Of a stretch of 64,000 nucleotides of DNA, positions 8,221 to 16,419 are shown in pieces. Made by a program: the position numbers and the translations under genes. Each line of letters starts with the position of its first letter. The stretch's first letter is position 1. The stretch lies in contig CAWHBT010000015.1 of the NCBI GenBank assembly GCA_963827595.1, positions 1-64,000 of the forward strand, written 5' to 3'. Source of the DNA: DATEDA01 sp963827595. Its GTDB lineage: Bacteria; Pseudomonadota; Gammaproteobacteria; Burkholderiales; SG8-39. Under the pieces are notes generated by a model. That model was given only the letters and a program-made list of their open reading frames with translations. It searched no databases and was not told the DNA's origin.

Positions 8221-8683
8221 CGTAGCCTTCGTCGATCGCGATGAGCTCCTCTTCGACGACCTGTGCTCCTTCCGCCGTGGCGAGAAGCTCGAATGGAGTC
8301 TTGCCGCGCAGTCTGCGCTTCGGCGCGTGGAGCCACTTCAGCGCGCGGTCCTTGTCACCGAAGACCTGCTCGGCGAGCACGGCCGTCTTGCCGACCCGGG
8401 CGAGCCGTTCCGACTCGTCGGGACGCAGCCGCTCGCCTTTGTGCCGGCGGTGACTCAGCGTTCTGGGTGGTGCCACGACGGCAAGCTCTGTCGTTCTGAG
8501 ATAGCCCTCCCGGACCAGCGAGTCGAGCGCCGCCAACGTGAGCCCTTCGCCGAGCGATTCGGCGAGGTCGATGGGTCCGTAGGCGGGCTCCTTCAGCCGG
8601 AGCAAGGCGGAAAGCCGTTTCCAGAACCTCGCGCGGCGCTCGTAGAGAGGCGCGGCTTCACGCACCAAGTCGTCCATGTCCAC
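8213..8683 (-). CDS. Xre/MbcA/ParS-type antitoxin of the RES module
   Basis: The 156-residue protein has an Xre-like helical N-terminal part (about 20-90) and the MbcA/ParS/Xre toxin-binding domain at the C-terminus. The latter shows LAEQVFGDKDRALKWLHAPKRRLRGKTPFELL, here split by an 18-residue core that includes W and the KTPFELL end typical of DUF2384. It lies upstream of and overlaps the RES toxin, the standard antitoxin-first order. The ATG at 8683 follows a large inverted repeat at 8687-8718, a candidate site for self-repression. Family knowledge says it neutralises the toxin by covering its active site. Confidence 0.88.
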   Translation of the reverse strand: MDMDDLVREAAPLYERRARFWKRLSALLRLKEPAYGPIDLAESLGEGLTLAALDSLVREGYLRTTELAVVAPPRTLSHRRHKGERLRPDESERLARVGKTAVLAEQVFGDKDRALKWLHAPKRRLRGKTPFELLATAEGAQVVEEELIAIDEGYVA

Positions 8684-8686
8684 TCC

Positions 8687-8718
8687 GGCAAATGCCGCCT
8701 ATGCGGCGGCATTTTGCC
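8687..8718. promoter_or_regulatory. Inverted repeat upstream of the RES/Xre operon
   Basis: A perfect 10-bp stem (AAATGCCGCC / GGCGGCATTT, loop TATGC) spans 8690-8714, and extends by GGC/GCC with one unpaired T. It ends a few bases before the antitoxin ATG. That position fits an autoregulatory operator. It could equally be a terminator for leftward transcription from the PIN stub, since a T run lies on one side. Confidence 0.55.
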
Positions 8719-8754
8719 ACCACCCGCCGCGCCTGCCAAGGCACCTGATCGGGA

Positions 8755-8853
8755 TGTTCCGGAGGCAAGTGGTGCTCCCCTGCCGAGTAACGCCGAGACG
8801 AACACTTTCGTGTCGACTACGAGGACTTGTGGATATCCGCAATCGTCAAGCAA
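8755..8853 (-). pseudogene. N-terminal stub of a PIN-domain toxin
   Basis: About 33 residues read PQVLVVDTKVFVSALLGRGAP, matching the start of PIN-family (VapC/COG1569-like) ribonucleases, where VLDTNVFVSALL carries the first catalytic Asp. Here the usual Asn after Asp-Thr is Lys. After LASG the similarity ends and the frame runs into the RES/Xre module, so the other acidic residues are absent. This is a dead fragment, probably truncated when the RES/Xre module arrived. Confidence 0.6.
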
Positions 8854-9096
8854 AGACGCTGCGCTTGCACAGCGCCTCGCACCGGACGGGCTTCGGCGGA
8901 CTCGGTCGCCTCTGCCAACAAACGATCGCCGGCAAGCCAGGCGCCGCAGGCAAGCTCACCTGGTGAGCCAGTCAGCAGCCTAGGATCAGCTGGTCTTAGG
9001 GATGGCTTGCGCACAGCCCCCACCCCGAGCAGGCCGGAGCGCGTCCCGGATCGGCATCCGCCTTTGGAGCGCGGCGCGGATCCCGCAACAGGGTCA

Positions 9097-9125
9097 TTGA
9101 CGCTTTATATCATATCTTATATAGT
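9097..9125 (+). promoter_or_regulatory. Sigma-70 promoter of the HigB/HigA module
   Basis: TTGACG at 9097-9102, a 17-base spacer and TATAGT at 9120-9125 form a near-consensus promoter in an AT-rich island. Transcription would start at about 9132, on top of the proposed toxin start, so the message would have little or no leader. Confidence 0.75.
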
Positions 9126-9129
9126 CCCC

Positions 9130-9495
9130 TTGCAGCGACAGAGAGCTGAGAGGCTGATCAAGCCGGTCGAGTTCCTGGGAAGCGCGCTGGAGGACCTGCG
9201 CACGTTTCCTCGGGCCGCCCGCCGCGCCGCGGGCTACCAGATCGACCGAGTGCAGCGCGGGCTCGAGCCGGACGACTGGAAGCCGATGGCCGCAGTCGGG
9301 GCCGGCGCGAAGGAGATCCGCATTCGGGACAAGGGTGGTGCCTTTCGCGTGATCTACATCGCGAAGCTGGAGCAGGCCGTGCACGTGCTGCACTGCTTCC
9401 AGAAGAAGGCGAAGAAGACGGCGCGACAGGATCTCGAGCTGGCGACTACCCGCTATAAGGCACTGCTGAAGAGCGAGAAACGAGGTGGGACATGA
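9130..9495 (+). CDS. higB: HigB/Gp49-family toxin (RelE superfamily)
   Basis: The roughly 120-residue protein reads KPVEFLGSALEDLRTFP, then GLEPDDWKPM, EIRIRD, AFRVIYIAK and HVLHCFQKKAKKT, the hallmark of phage-derived Gp49-like HigB toxins (PF05973), ribosome-dependent mRNA interferases. The toxin precedes its antitoxin, the usual hig order. The frame is open well upstream, but the family N-terminus falls at the TTG at 9130 or the CTG at 9154. TTG is preferred for length, although the promoter places the RNA start there too. Its stop overlaps higA (ATGA). Confidence 0.85.
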   Translation: MQRQRAERLIKPVEFLGSALEDLRTFPRAARRAAGYQIDRVQRGLEPDDWKPMAAVGAGAKEIRIRDKGGAFRVIYIAKLEQAVHVLHCFQKKAKKTARQDLELATTRYKALLKSEKRGGT

Positions 9496-9773
9496 GAAAG
9501 CGTCGATTTGCGAGCGTCTGGGACGCGATCGAGGACACTCCTGCGGAAGCCGCCAACATGAAGACGCGCGCCGAGTTGATGATCGCCGTCGCGGAGTTCA
9601 TCCGAGCCAAGAGACTCACTCAGGCCGCGGCAGCGAAGCTGTTCGGGGTGAGTCAGCCACGCGTATCGGATCTGATGCGCGGCAAGATAGAACTTTTCAG
9701 CGTCGACACGCTGGTGAATATGCTCGCCGTCGCTGGGGTACGCGTCGAGTTGAGGCTGAAGAATGCAGCGTAA
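9492..9773 (+). CDS. higA: HigA-family antitoxin, Xre helix-turn-helix
   Basis: The 93-residue protein has a helix-turn-helix at about 40-65 (TQAAAAKLFGVSQPRVSDLM) and ends with VDTLVNMLAVAGVRVELRL, matching the short HigA-2/COG5606 antitoxins that pair with Gp49-like toxins. It starts inside the toxin stop (ATGA), so translation is coupled. By analogy it binds the operon promoter at 9097-9125 and blocks the toxin. It lies 9 bases from the convergent manC. Confidence 0.9.
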   Translation: MRKRRFASVWDAIEDTPAEAANMKTRAELMIAVAEFIRAKRLTQAAAAKLFGVSQPRVSDLMRGKIELFSVDTLVNMLAVAGVRVELRLKNAA

Positions 9774-9782
9774 CCTCCCGCG

Positions 9783-11204
9783 TCAGGTGCGCTTGTACAA
9801 ATCCTCGAACCGCACGATGTCGTCCTCGCCGAGATAGGTCCCCGACTGCACCTCGATGAGATGCAGTGGGACCTTGCCCGGATTCTCGAGGCGGTGTTTG
9901 ACTCCGATGGGGATGTAGGTCGACTCGTTCTCGGCGATGAGCTTCACCTCGTCACCGCGCGTCACCTTGGCGGTGCCCGAAACGACGACCCAGTGCTCGG
10001 CGCGGTGGTGGTGCATCTGCAGGCTGAGCGCCGCGCCCGGCTTGACCATGATCCGCTTCACCTGGAAGCGATCGCCGCCGTCGATCGACTCGTAGTAGCC
10101 CCACGGGCGATAGACGCGGCGGTGCGAGATGTGCTCGGTGCGGTTCGCCGCATCGAGCTTGCCGACGAAGTCCTTGACCTTCTGCGCTTCGTCCTTCGAA
10201 GCGACCAGCACCGCGTCGTCCGTCTCGACCACGACCGCGTCGCTCAATCCGAGCACCGAGACCAGGCGCGTCTCGGCGCGGACGTAGCAGTTCTCCGCCG
10301 CCTCCACGTGCACGTCGCCGCGCAGGACGTTGCCCTGTGCGTCCTTCTCCCCGACCTCCCACAGCGTCGCCCAAGAGCCCACGTCGCTCCAGCCGATGTC
10401 CACGGGCACGACCGCCGCAGCGTCGGTCTTCTCCATCACCGCGTAGTCGATCGAGTCGGCCGGGCACGCGGCGAACGCGGATTGATCGAGCCGGACGAAG
10501 TCGAGATCGGTCGCGGCCTTCTCCCACGCGGCGCGGCAGGCTTCGAGGATCGCCGGTGCGTAACGGCCGAGCTCCTCGAGATAGCGTCGCGCGCCGAACA
10601 CGAACATGCCGCTGTTCCAGGCGAACGTGCCGTCCTTGAGGAACCTCCGCGCGGCAGCCGCGTCGGGCTTCTCGACGAACCGCGCGACGTGGAACACGCT
10701 CTCGTGGCCGGCGATCGGCTCGCCGCCCTGGATGTAGCCGTAGCCCGTCGCGGCGTGGTCGGGCCGGATGCCGAACGTCGCGAGAAACCCCGCTCGCGCG
10801 GCAGCCGCCGCCCTGAGGACCGCCACCTGGAAGGTCTCCACGTCGCGGATCAGGTGGTCGGCCGGCAGCACGAGCATCACGGCGTCCGGATCGCTCTGTT
10901 CGAGCGCGAGCGCGGCCACCGCGACCGCGGGCGCGGTGTTGCGCCCGACCGGCTCGAGGATCTGCGTCCGCGGCGGCGCACCGATTGCGCGCAGCTGCTC
11001 GGCGACGAGGAAGCGGTGCTCGCTGTTGCTGACCACCGTCGGCGGTTCGGCGCCGGAGAGCCCGCGGAGGCGCTCGACGGTTTCCTGGAGCATCGTCCGC
11101 TCGCTCACGAGCGGCAGGAACTGCTTCGGCAGCAGCTGGCGCGACATCGGCCACAGCCGGCTTCCGGCGCCGCCGCAGAGGATCACTGGATAGATTTTCG
11201 CCAT
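9783..11204 (-). CDS. manC: Mannose-1-phosphate guanylyltransferase / mannose-6-phosphate isomerase
   Basis: The 473-residue bifunctional enzyme makes GDP-mannose, feeding gmd and fcl. The nucleotidyltransferase domain starts with YPVILCGGAGSRLWPMSR, and FVEKPD near residue 170 is the second signature. The C-terminal cupin (from about 340) has RPWGYYESID, QMHHHRAEHWVVVSG with the metal-binding His set, and ends GEDDIVRFEDLYKR. The ATG at 11204 was chosen over one 48 bases upstream because it gives the family N-terminus. It runs opposite to gmd/fcl, with TA modules between, and a diverged relic of a second manC tail lies at 4532-4588. No manB (phosphomannomutase) is in this window. Confidence 0.96.
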   Translation of the reverse strand: MAKIYPVILCGGAGSRLWPMSRQLLPKQFLPLVSERTMLQETVERLRGLSGAEPPTVVSNSEHRFLVAEQLRAIGAPPRTQILEPVGRNTAPAVAVAALALEQSDPDAVMLVLPADHLIRDVETFQVAVLRAAAAARAGFLATFGIRPDHAATGYGYIQGGEPIAGHESVFHVARFVEKPDAAAARRFLKDGTFAWNSGMFVFGARRYLEELGRYAPAILEACRAAWEKAATDLDFVRLDQSAFAACPADSIDYAVMEKTDAAAVVPVDIGWSDVGSWATLWEVGEKDAQGNVLRGDVHVEAAENCYVRAETRLVSVLGLSDAVVVETDDAVLVASKDEAQKVKDFVGKLDAANRTEHISHRRVYRPWGYYESIDGGDRFQVKRIMVKPGAALSLQMHHHRAEHWVVVSGTAKVTRGDEVKLIAENESTYIPIGVKHRLENPGKVPLHLIEVQSGTYLGEDDIVRFEDLYKRT

Positions 11205-11220
11205 TCGGTTGCTGCGATCC

Positions 11221-11290
11221 AAGCCGTCCTTCCCGCTAAAGCGGGATTTCACCTAAGCGGAATCGCCAACTCACTGGATCCCCGTTCACG
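11221..11290. repeat. Degraded palindromic intergenic repeat
   Basis: A hairpin TCCCGC-TAAA-GCGGGA (11231-11246) followed by T's, then a second GCGGAAT-type arm and CTGGATCCCCG, resembles the small palindromic repeats with a CCCGCgaaaGCGGG core common in betaproteobacterial intergenic DNA. It could also end transcripts. It lies just upstream of manC. Confidence 0.4.
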
Positions 11291-11441
11291 GCGACTGATC
11301 GTCTAGACAAAAGACGGCTCAAGTGTGCCACAAGCCGGCGGTGCCACCCGCTCCCGGCAGACGCCGGTTTGACAAGACTTCACAGACCGCCGCTCACCAC
11401 TCCCATTCGCCCTGCGATCCGGACTATCATTCGATCAGTAC

Positions 11442-12026
11442 ATGGAGGGTTGCGTGAATCTTCCCGCTGATCTGGGAGTCAAGCGGCGATCGCTGACCGT
11501 CGAGGCCTATCACCGGATGGGTGAGGTTGGCATCTTCGCGCCCGACGAACGCGTCGAGCTGATCGAGGGGGAGGTCGTCGAGATGGCGCCGATCGGAAGC
11601 AGGCATTCAGGCCTGGTCAACCGGATAACCCACTTGCTGGTTCAGGCGGTGGGAAACCGTGCTGTGGTGTCCGTCCAGAACCCCGTGCGGCTGAGCCGGA
11701 TCTCAGAGCCTCAACCTGATTTCGCGGTGCTGAAGGCGCGCGCCGACGACTACCAGTCCGCGACGCCGCTCCCCGAGGACGTCTTTCTTCTGGTCGAGAT
11801 TGCAGAGACGTCGTTGCAGTACGACCGCGAGCTCAAGGCCCCGCTGTACGCGGCACACGCGATTCCAGAGCTCTGGGTCGTCGATGTCACCGAGAAGGTG
11901 CTCTGGATCTACCGTGATCCCCAGGCAGGCGGCTACACGCGCGTGGACAAGACCGGGCGACCCGGCAAGCTCCGCCTCGCCGCCGCGCCGGACATCGAAG
12001 TCGACCTCAGCGGCCTCTTCTCCTGA
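11442..12026 (+). CDS. Uma2-family (DUF820) putative PD-(D/E)xK nuclease
   Basis: The 194-residue protein shows the Uma2 pattern: LTVEAYHRM near the start, ERVELIEGEVVEM, QPDFAVL, VFLLVEIAETSLQYDRELK and the closing Y-A-x-x-x-IPELWVVD. The acidic Asp of PDFAVL, the Glu of LVEIAE and the Lys of LK fit a PD-(D/E)xK nuclease site. Function of this abundant family is unsettled. It has a clear -10-like TATCAT upstream and no partner gene, and its stop sits next to the following epimerase. It is one of several accessory inserts between manC and the WbpV-like gene. Confidence 0.85.
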   Translation: MEGCVNLPADLGVKRRSLTVEAYHRMGEVGIFAPDERVELIEGEVVEMAPIGSRHSGLVNRITHLLVQAVGNRAVVSVQNPVRLSRISEPQPDFAVLKARADDYQSATPLPEDVFLLVEIAETSLQYDRELKAPLYAAHAIPELWVVDVTEKVLWIYRDPQAGGYTRVDKTGRPGKLRLAAAPDIEVDLSGLFS

Positions 12027-13015
12027 AGTCGCGCTCTCGACGCGCCGGCGCCGAGCCCGTTACAGGGAGACAGGGAGCTGTCCTCGTCACCGGTGCGACC
12101 GGCTTCGTCGGGCGCGCCCTTACCGCCCGGCTCCTGTCGAAGGGACGCGCGGTGCGTGGCGCAGCGCGCGCGCCCTCGGCCGAGCTGCCGGTCGAGGCCG
12201 ACCGGGTCGTGATCGACGACATCGGGCCGGAAACGGTTTGGAGTCACGCAGTCGACGCCGTTGACGCGGTCGTGCACCTCGCGGCACGCGTCCATATGAC
12301 CGGCGAGGACGCGGCCACTGCCCTGCCCCTGTTTCGGACCGTGAACGCGGCGGGCTCGCTGGCGCTTGCGCGTGCCGCGCGTGGCGGCGGGGTCCGGAGG
12401 TTCATCCTGCTCAGCACGACCACCGTCTACGGCGATTGCAGCCCCGGCCGGGCGTTCGACGAGTCGAGCCGCCCGGCACCGGCGAGCCCCTATGCGCAGT
12501 CGAAGCTCGAGGCCGAACAGCTCGTCGCAGAGGCGCTCGCCGGGTCACCCACCGAGCTCGTGGTGCTGCGCCCGCCGCTCGTGTACGGCCCGAACGCGAA
12601 GGGCAACTTCGCGCGGCTCGTCCGCCTCGTGGCCCGCGGCGTGCCGCTGCCGCTTGCGTCGGTCCGCAACCGCCGGAGCCTGGTGTTCGTCGACAACCTG
12701 GTCGATGCGATTGTCTGCGCGCTCGAACATCCGGCGGCGGCGGGGCGAACTTACATCGTGAGCGACGGTGAGGACGTCTCGACGCCCGATCTCATCGCGC
12801 GGATCGCCAGCGCGCTCGGCCGGCGGCCGAGGCTGTTCGCCTTCCCCCCGCCATTGCTGCGACTCGCGGGCACGCTGATCGGACGCGGCCCGGAGATCGC
12901 ACGCTTGCTCGACGACATGGCCGTGGACAGCTCGCGCATCCGCGCGGAGCTCGGCTGGCGACCCCCATTCACGGTGGATGAGGGCCTCTCGCACAGCGTC
13001 GCTTTGACGTCATAA
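12023..13015 (+). CDS. NAD-dependent epimerase/reductase (WbpV-like), start unclear
   Basis: This extended SDR shows VLVTGATGFVGRAL from 12080, LLSTTTVYGD and SPYAQSKLEAEQL with catalytic Tyr/Lys, and VFVDNLVDAI. WbpV/WbpK-type proteins in this position reduce the WbpM product to UDP-QuiNAc or UDP-FucNAc. The first GTG (12152) would cut off the Rossmann motif, so the gene must start earlier. No ATG, GTG or TTG lies in frame between the Uma2 stop and 12080. A CTG at 12023, overlapping that stop, is the only near-start, so either a CTG start or a lost start codon is likely. The stop lies inside the operator of the CopG/RelE module. Confidence 0.8.
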   Translation: MKSRSRRAGAEPVTGRQGAVLVTGATGFVGRALTARLLSKGRAVRGAARAPSAELPVEADRVVIDDIGPETVWSHAVDAVDAVVHLAARVHMTGEDAATALPLFRTVNAAGSLALARAARGGGVRRFILLSTTTVYGDCSPGRAFDESSRPAPASPYAQSKLEAEQLVAEALAGSPTELVVLRPPLVYGPNAKGNFARLVRLVARGVPLPLASVRNRRSLVFVDNLVDAIVCALEHPAAAGRTYIVSDGEDVSTPDLIARIASALGRRPRLFAFPPPLLRLAGTLIGRGPEIARLLDDMAVDSSRIRAELGWRPPFTVDEGLSHSVALTS

Positions 13016-13032
13016 CGTCAAAGCGTTATGAT
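13001..13032 (+). promoter_or_regulatory. Promoter with overlapping palindromic operator of the CopG/RelE module
   Basis: GCTTTGACGT-CATA-ACGTCAAAGC (13001-13024) is a perfect 10-bp inverted repeat. It overlaps TTGACG (13004-13009), a 17-base spacer and TATGAT (13027-13032). A second repeat, CATAACG/CGTTATG, spans 13011-13030. This is the classic layout for a ribbon-helix-helix antitoxin repressing its own operon. The expected RNA start at about 13039 is the A of the antitoxin ATG. Confidence 0.85.
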
Positions 13033-13038
13033 GTGGCC

Positions 13039-13269
13039 ATGGACGAGCCAAAGCGTGCCACGGTCTACCTGGACTCCGACTTGCACCGCGCCTTGCGGCT
13101 GAAGGCGGCGGCGACCGACCGTTCGATCTCGGAGATCGTGAACGAGGCCGTCCGGCGCAGCCTCGCGGAGGATGCCGCCGACCTCGCGGCGATCGAGACC
13201 CGTGCCGCCGAACCGCAGGTCGACTTCGCGGTTGTGGTCAAGAACATGAAGCGGCGTGGCCGGTTATAG
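13039..13269 (+). CDS. Ribbon-helix-helix (CopG-type) antitoxin
   Basis: The 76-residue protein has RATVYLDSDLHRALRLKAAATDRSISEIVNEAVRRSL split over residues 5-42, the beta-strand plus two helices of the RHH fold, followed by an acidic tail that would wrap the toxin. A GTG six bases upstream is in frame, but the ATG at 13039 coincides with the predicted transcript start, which suggests leaderless translation. It overlaps the toxin gene by 14 bases. The pair sits between the WbpV-like and WbpL-like genes, splitting what is normally a contiguous block. Confidence 0.9.
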   Translation: MDEPKRATVYLDSDLHRALRLKAAATDRSISEIVNEAVRRSLAEDAADLAAIETRAAEPQVDFAVVVKNMKRRGRL

Positions 13270-13519
13270 ACTGGTCATCAAGACGAGCGCCGTGAAGGAG
13301 CTCGAGAAAATCGAGCCCAAGACGTTGCGGCGGCGACTTGTCGCTGCCATCCAAGCACTCGCCGCCGACCCCCGCCCACTCGGCTGCGAGAAGCTCGCGG
13401 GGGCGGTCACGGCCTATCGCGTCCGGCAAGGCGACTACCGGGCCGTGTACACGATCGATGACAAGACGCGCGTCGTGATCGTCGTAAAGATTGGCCACCG
13501 ACGCGAGGTGTACCGATAG
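13256..13519 (+). CDS. RelE/ParE-family toxin
   Basis: The 87-residue protein has YRLVIKTSAVKELEKIEPKT, then LRRRLVAAIQALAADPRP, CEKLAG, YRVRQGDYRAVYTIDD and VVIVVKIGHRREVYR. This is the complete RelE/ParE fold with the C-terminal HRREVYR motif of RelE-type mRNA interferases. It starts with GTG inside the antitoxin gene, so the two are translationally coupled. Toxic activity is expected unless bound by the RHH protein. It ends 22 bases before the WbpL-like gene. Confidence 0.92.
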   Translation: MAGYRLVIKTSAVKELEKIEPKTLRRRLVAAIQALAADPRPLGCEKLAGAVTAYRVRQGDYRAVYTIDDKTRVVIVVKIGHRREVYR

Positions 13520-13541
13520 GGGTACGCTTGCGCACTTGACT

Positions 13542-14535
13542 ATGAACGCGACCCTCGCGCTCCTCCCCCTCGCCGCCGCCCTCGCCTGCGCGGCGGTGAT
13601 CCTCGACGCTCCTTCGCCATCCCGAGTGGCTGCCGCTCGACCAGCCGAACGAGCGCTCGCTGCACGCTGCGCCGACGCCCCGCATCGGCGGGCTGGGGCT
13701 GATGGCGGGCGTCCTGCTGACGTTCGCGCTGCTCCGCGCCGAACCGCTGCTCGCGACGCTGGTCGCCGCCCTCGCCGTGGTTTCGTTTCTCGATGATCGC
13801 TCGCATCTGCCGATCGGCGTGCGCTTCGCGATGCATGCCGTGGCAGCGGTCGTGTTCGTGGCGCTCGCGCTGCCCGACCTGCATCCGATCTGGCAGGCTG
13901 CTGCGGTGCTCGCCGTGATCTGGACGACGAACCTCTATAACTTCATGGACGGCTCCGACGGCCTCGCGGGCGGCATGGCGCTGTTCGGCTTCGCGGCCTA
14001 TGCGCTCGCGGCCTGGCTCGCCGGCGACGGCATCTTCGCCGCGTTGGCGGCGAGCGTCGGCGCGGCGGCGGGGGCGTTTCTCGCGTTCAACTTCCCCCCC
14101 GCGCGAGTGTTCATGGGCGACGCGGGCGCGATCCCGCTCGGCTTCCTCGCGGCGACGCTGGGCCTCCTCGGGTGGCGCGAGGGCTACTGGCCGATCTGGT
14201 TTCCGGTGCTCGTGTTCTCGCCGTTCGTCCTCGACGCGAGCGTGACGCTTGCGTGGCGCGTCCTGCGTGGCGAGCGGTTCTGGGAAGCGCACAAGATCCA
14301 CTACTACCAGCGGCTGGTGCAGCTCGGCTGGGGACACCGCAACACGGCCCTCGCCGAGTACGCGCTGATGGCGGTATGCGGGGGCGTCGCGCTCTGGGCG
14401 CTCGGCCAGCCGCCCGCGGCGCAGTGGGCCACGGTCGGCGCGGTCGGCGCGGTGTACGTCGCGCTCGCCGCGGCGGTCGACCTGGCGTGGCGTCGCCGGC
14501 GCGACGAGGTTCGGAACGATGTTCCCGCGCATTAA
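13542..14535 (+). CDS. wbpL: WbpL/WecA-type undecaprenyl-phosphate sugar-1-phosphate transferase (frameshifted)
   Basis: This GT4 polyprenyl-phosphate transferase would start O-antigen synthesis by placing a sugar-1-phosphate on undecaprenyl phosphate. The main frame has PNERSLHAAPTPRIGG, LDDRSHLP, NLYNFMDGSDGLAGG with the catalytic Asp pair, FMGDAGAIPLGF and HKIHYYQRL, with about nine membrane segments. The first 20 residues (ATG at 13542) are in another frame; one extra base near 13604 separates them from the rest. Both sides are well conserved, so a sequencing indel is more likely than decay. It overlaps the WbpM-like gene by 17 bases. Confidence 0.85.
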
Positions 14536-16419
14536 CTGGCGCAACATCGTCGCCTTCCTGCACGACTCGATCGCGGCCGGGCGCCGCGTGGTGCCTTGCC
14601 TATCTCTTCCGTCTCAACTTCGAGCTCGAGGAGCCGTTCGCGAGCGCAATGGTGTCGCACGTGCTGTGGGTGGTACCGCTGCAAGGGGCACTCTTCCTGT
14701 GGCTCGGCATGTACCGGGGGCTCTGGCGCTACGCCAGCCTTCCCGACCTGCGCCGGATCCTGGTCGCGGCAGTGCTCGGGGCGATGGCGATCGCAGTCGT
14801 GATCGTGGTCTTCAGGCTGGGCTGGGTACCGAGATCGGTGATCCTCCTGTACCCGATCCTGCTCGCGGTCATCATGGGCGGGAGTCGCGTCGCCTACCGC
14901 GCCTGGAAGGAAGGCCATCTCCGGCGGCTCACCGCCGATGGCGGACGGCGCGTGATCATCCTCGGCGCCGACGCCGCCGCGGCCAACCTGCTCAAGAGCC
15001 TCGGTCGCAGCCCCGAGTGGCACTTCGTCGGGCTGCTGGACGACGACCCTCGGACCCGGGGTCGCGAGATCCAGGGCGTGAAGGTGCTCGGCGCCCTGGC
15101 GCAGCTGCCGGAGATCGCGCAGCAGGCACAGGCCGAGCTCGCCGTGATCGCGATGCCCGAACGCTCGCACGCGGAGCGACGCCGCGCCGTCGATCTCTGC
15201 CGGCAGGCGAACGTACCGGCGATGACGGTGCCTTCCTACGAGGACCTGGTGACGGGCAAGGTCACCGTCTCGCAGCTGCGGCGCGTCGAGCTCGACGACC
15301 TGCTCGGCCGCGATCCGGTCGCAGCTCGACAGCCCGGGCCTGGGCGAGTGGCTCCGCGGGCGCACGGTGCTCGTCACCGGCGCCGGCGGCTCGATCGGCG
15401 CGGAGCTCTGCCGGCAGATCCTGAAGTTCGCGCCGGCGCAGCTCGTTGCCCTCGACGCGAGCGAGCTCGCCCTCTACCAGCTCGAGCAGGAGCTCGGGCT
15501 CGAGCGCGGTGCCACGCGGCTCGCCTATCTCGTCGGCGACGTGAAGAGCGCCCGCCGCCTCGAGGAGGCGTTCCGCGCGTGGCGGCCCTCGGTGATCTTC
15601 CACGCGGCGGCGTACAAGCACGTTCCGCTCATGGAGCAGGACAACGCCTGGGAAGCCGTCCGCAACAACGCGCTCGGCACCTGGCGCGCCGCCGAGGCCG
15701 CGATCCGGCACGGCGTCGAGAAGTTCGTGCTCGTCTCGACCGACAAGGCCGTGAACCCCACGAGCGTGATGGGGGCGAGCAAGCGGCTCGCCGAGCTGCT
15801 CTGCCAGGGGCTCGCCAGCCGCCGCACGCGCTTCGTCGCGGTCCGCTTCGGCAACGTGCTGGGCTCGACCGGCAGCGTGATCCCGAAGTTCCGGAGCCAG
15901 ATCGCGGCGGGCGGGCCGGTGACGGTGACCGATCCGGAGATCCGCCGCTACTTCATGTCGATCCCCGAGGCCGCGCAGCTCGTCCTGCAGGCCGGCCTCA
16001 TGGGCCAGGGCGGGGAGATCTTCGTGCTCGACATGGGCGAGCCGGTGAAGATCGTCGACCTGGCGCGCGATTTGATCCGCCTCTCGGGCCTCTCCGAGGG
16101 CGACATCAGGATCGTCGTCACGGGACTGCGCCCCGGCGAGAAGCTCTACGAGGAGCTGCTCGCGGACAACGAGCGCACACTGCCCACGCCTCACCCGAAG
16201 CTGCGGGTCATGAAGCCCGAGGCGCCGCACGACCACGCGTGGGTCCAGGAGGCGGTGCGCTGGCTCGAGACAGACGCCACGCTCGCGCCCGCCGAGGTTC
16301 GGGCCGGCCTCGCCCGGTGGGTGCCGGAGTACGCGCCCGCCGTCGGCAGCCCGACGCCAGCGCAGCCGCTGCCCGAAAGGCAGGCCGTCGCGACCGAATC
16401 CCCGCCGGCGTCGCGCTAG
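14519..16419 (+). CDS. wbpM: WbpM-type UDP-GlcNAc C4/C6 dehydratase, membrane form (two frameshifts)
   Basis: WbpM enzymes make UDP-4-keto-6-deoxy-GlcNAc, precursor of QuiNAc and FucNAc. The N-terminal part has four membrane segments and a first Rossmann domain (IILGADAAAANLL). The second Rossmann domain begins VLVTGAGGSIGAELCRQ and has HAAAYKHVPLME, VLVSTDKAVNPTSVMGASK (the SMK triad replacing SYK) and RFGNVLGSTGSV. Three frames are needed: an extra base in a G run near 14579 and another near 15320. Protein similarity is unbroken across both. With the WbpV- and WbpL-like genes this predicts a QuiNAc or FucNAc reducing-end residue. Confidence 0.9.

Noticed and set aside
4281..13541. Insertion sequence or integrase as the cause of the mosaic
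   Set aside because: No transposase, integrase or terminal inverted repeats with target duplication could be found.
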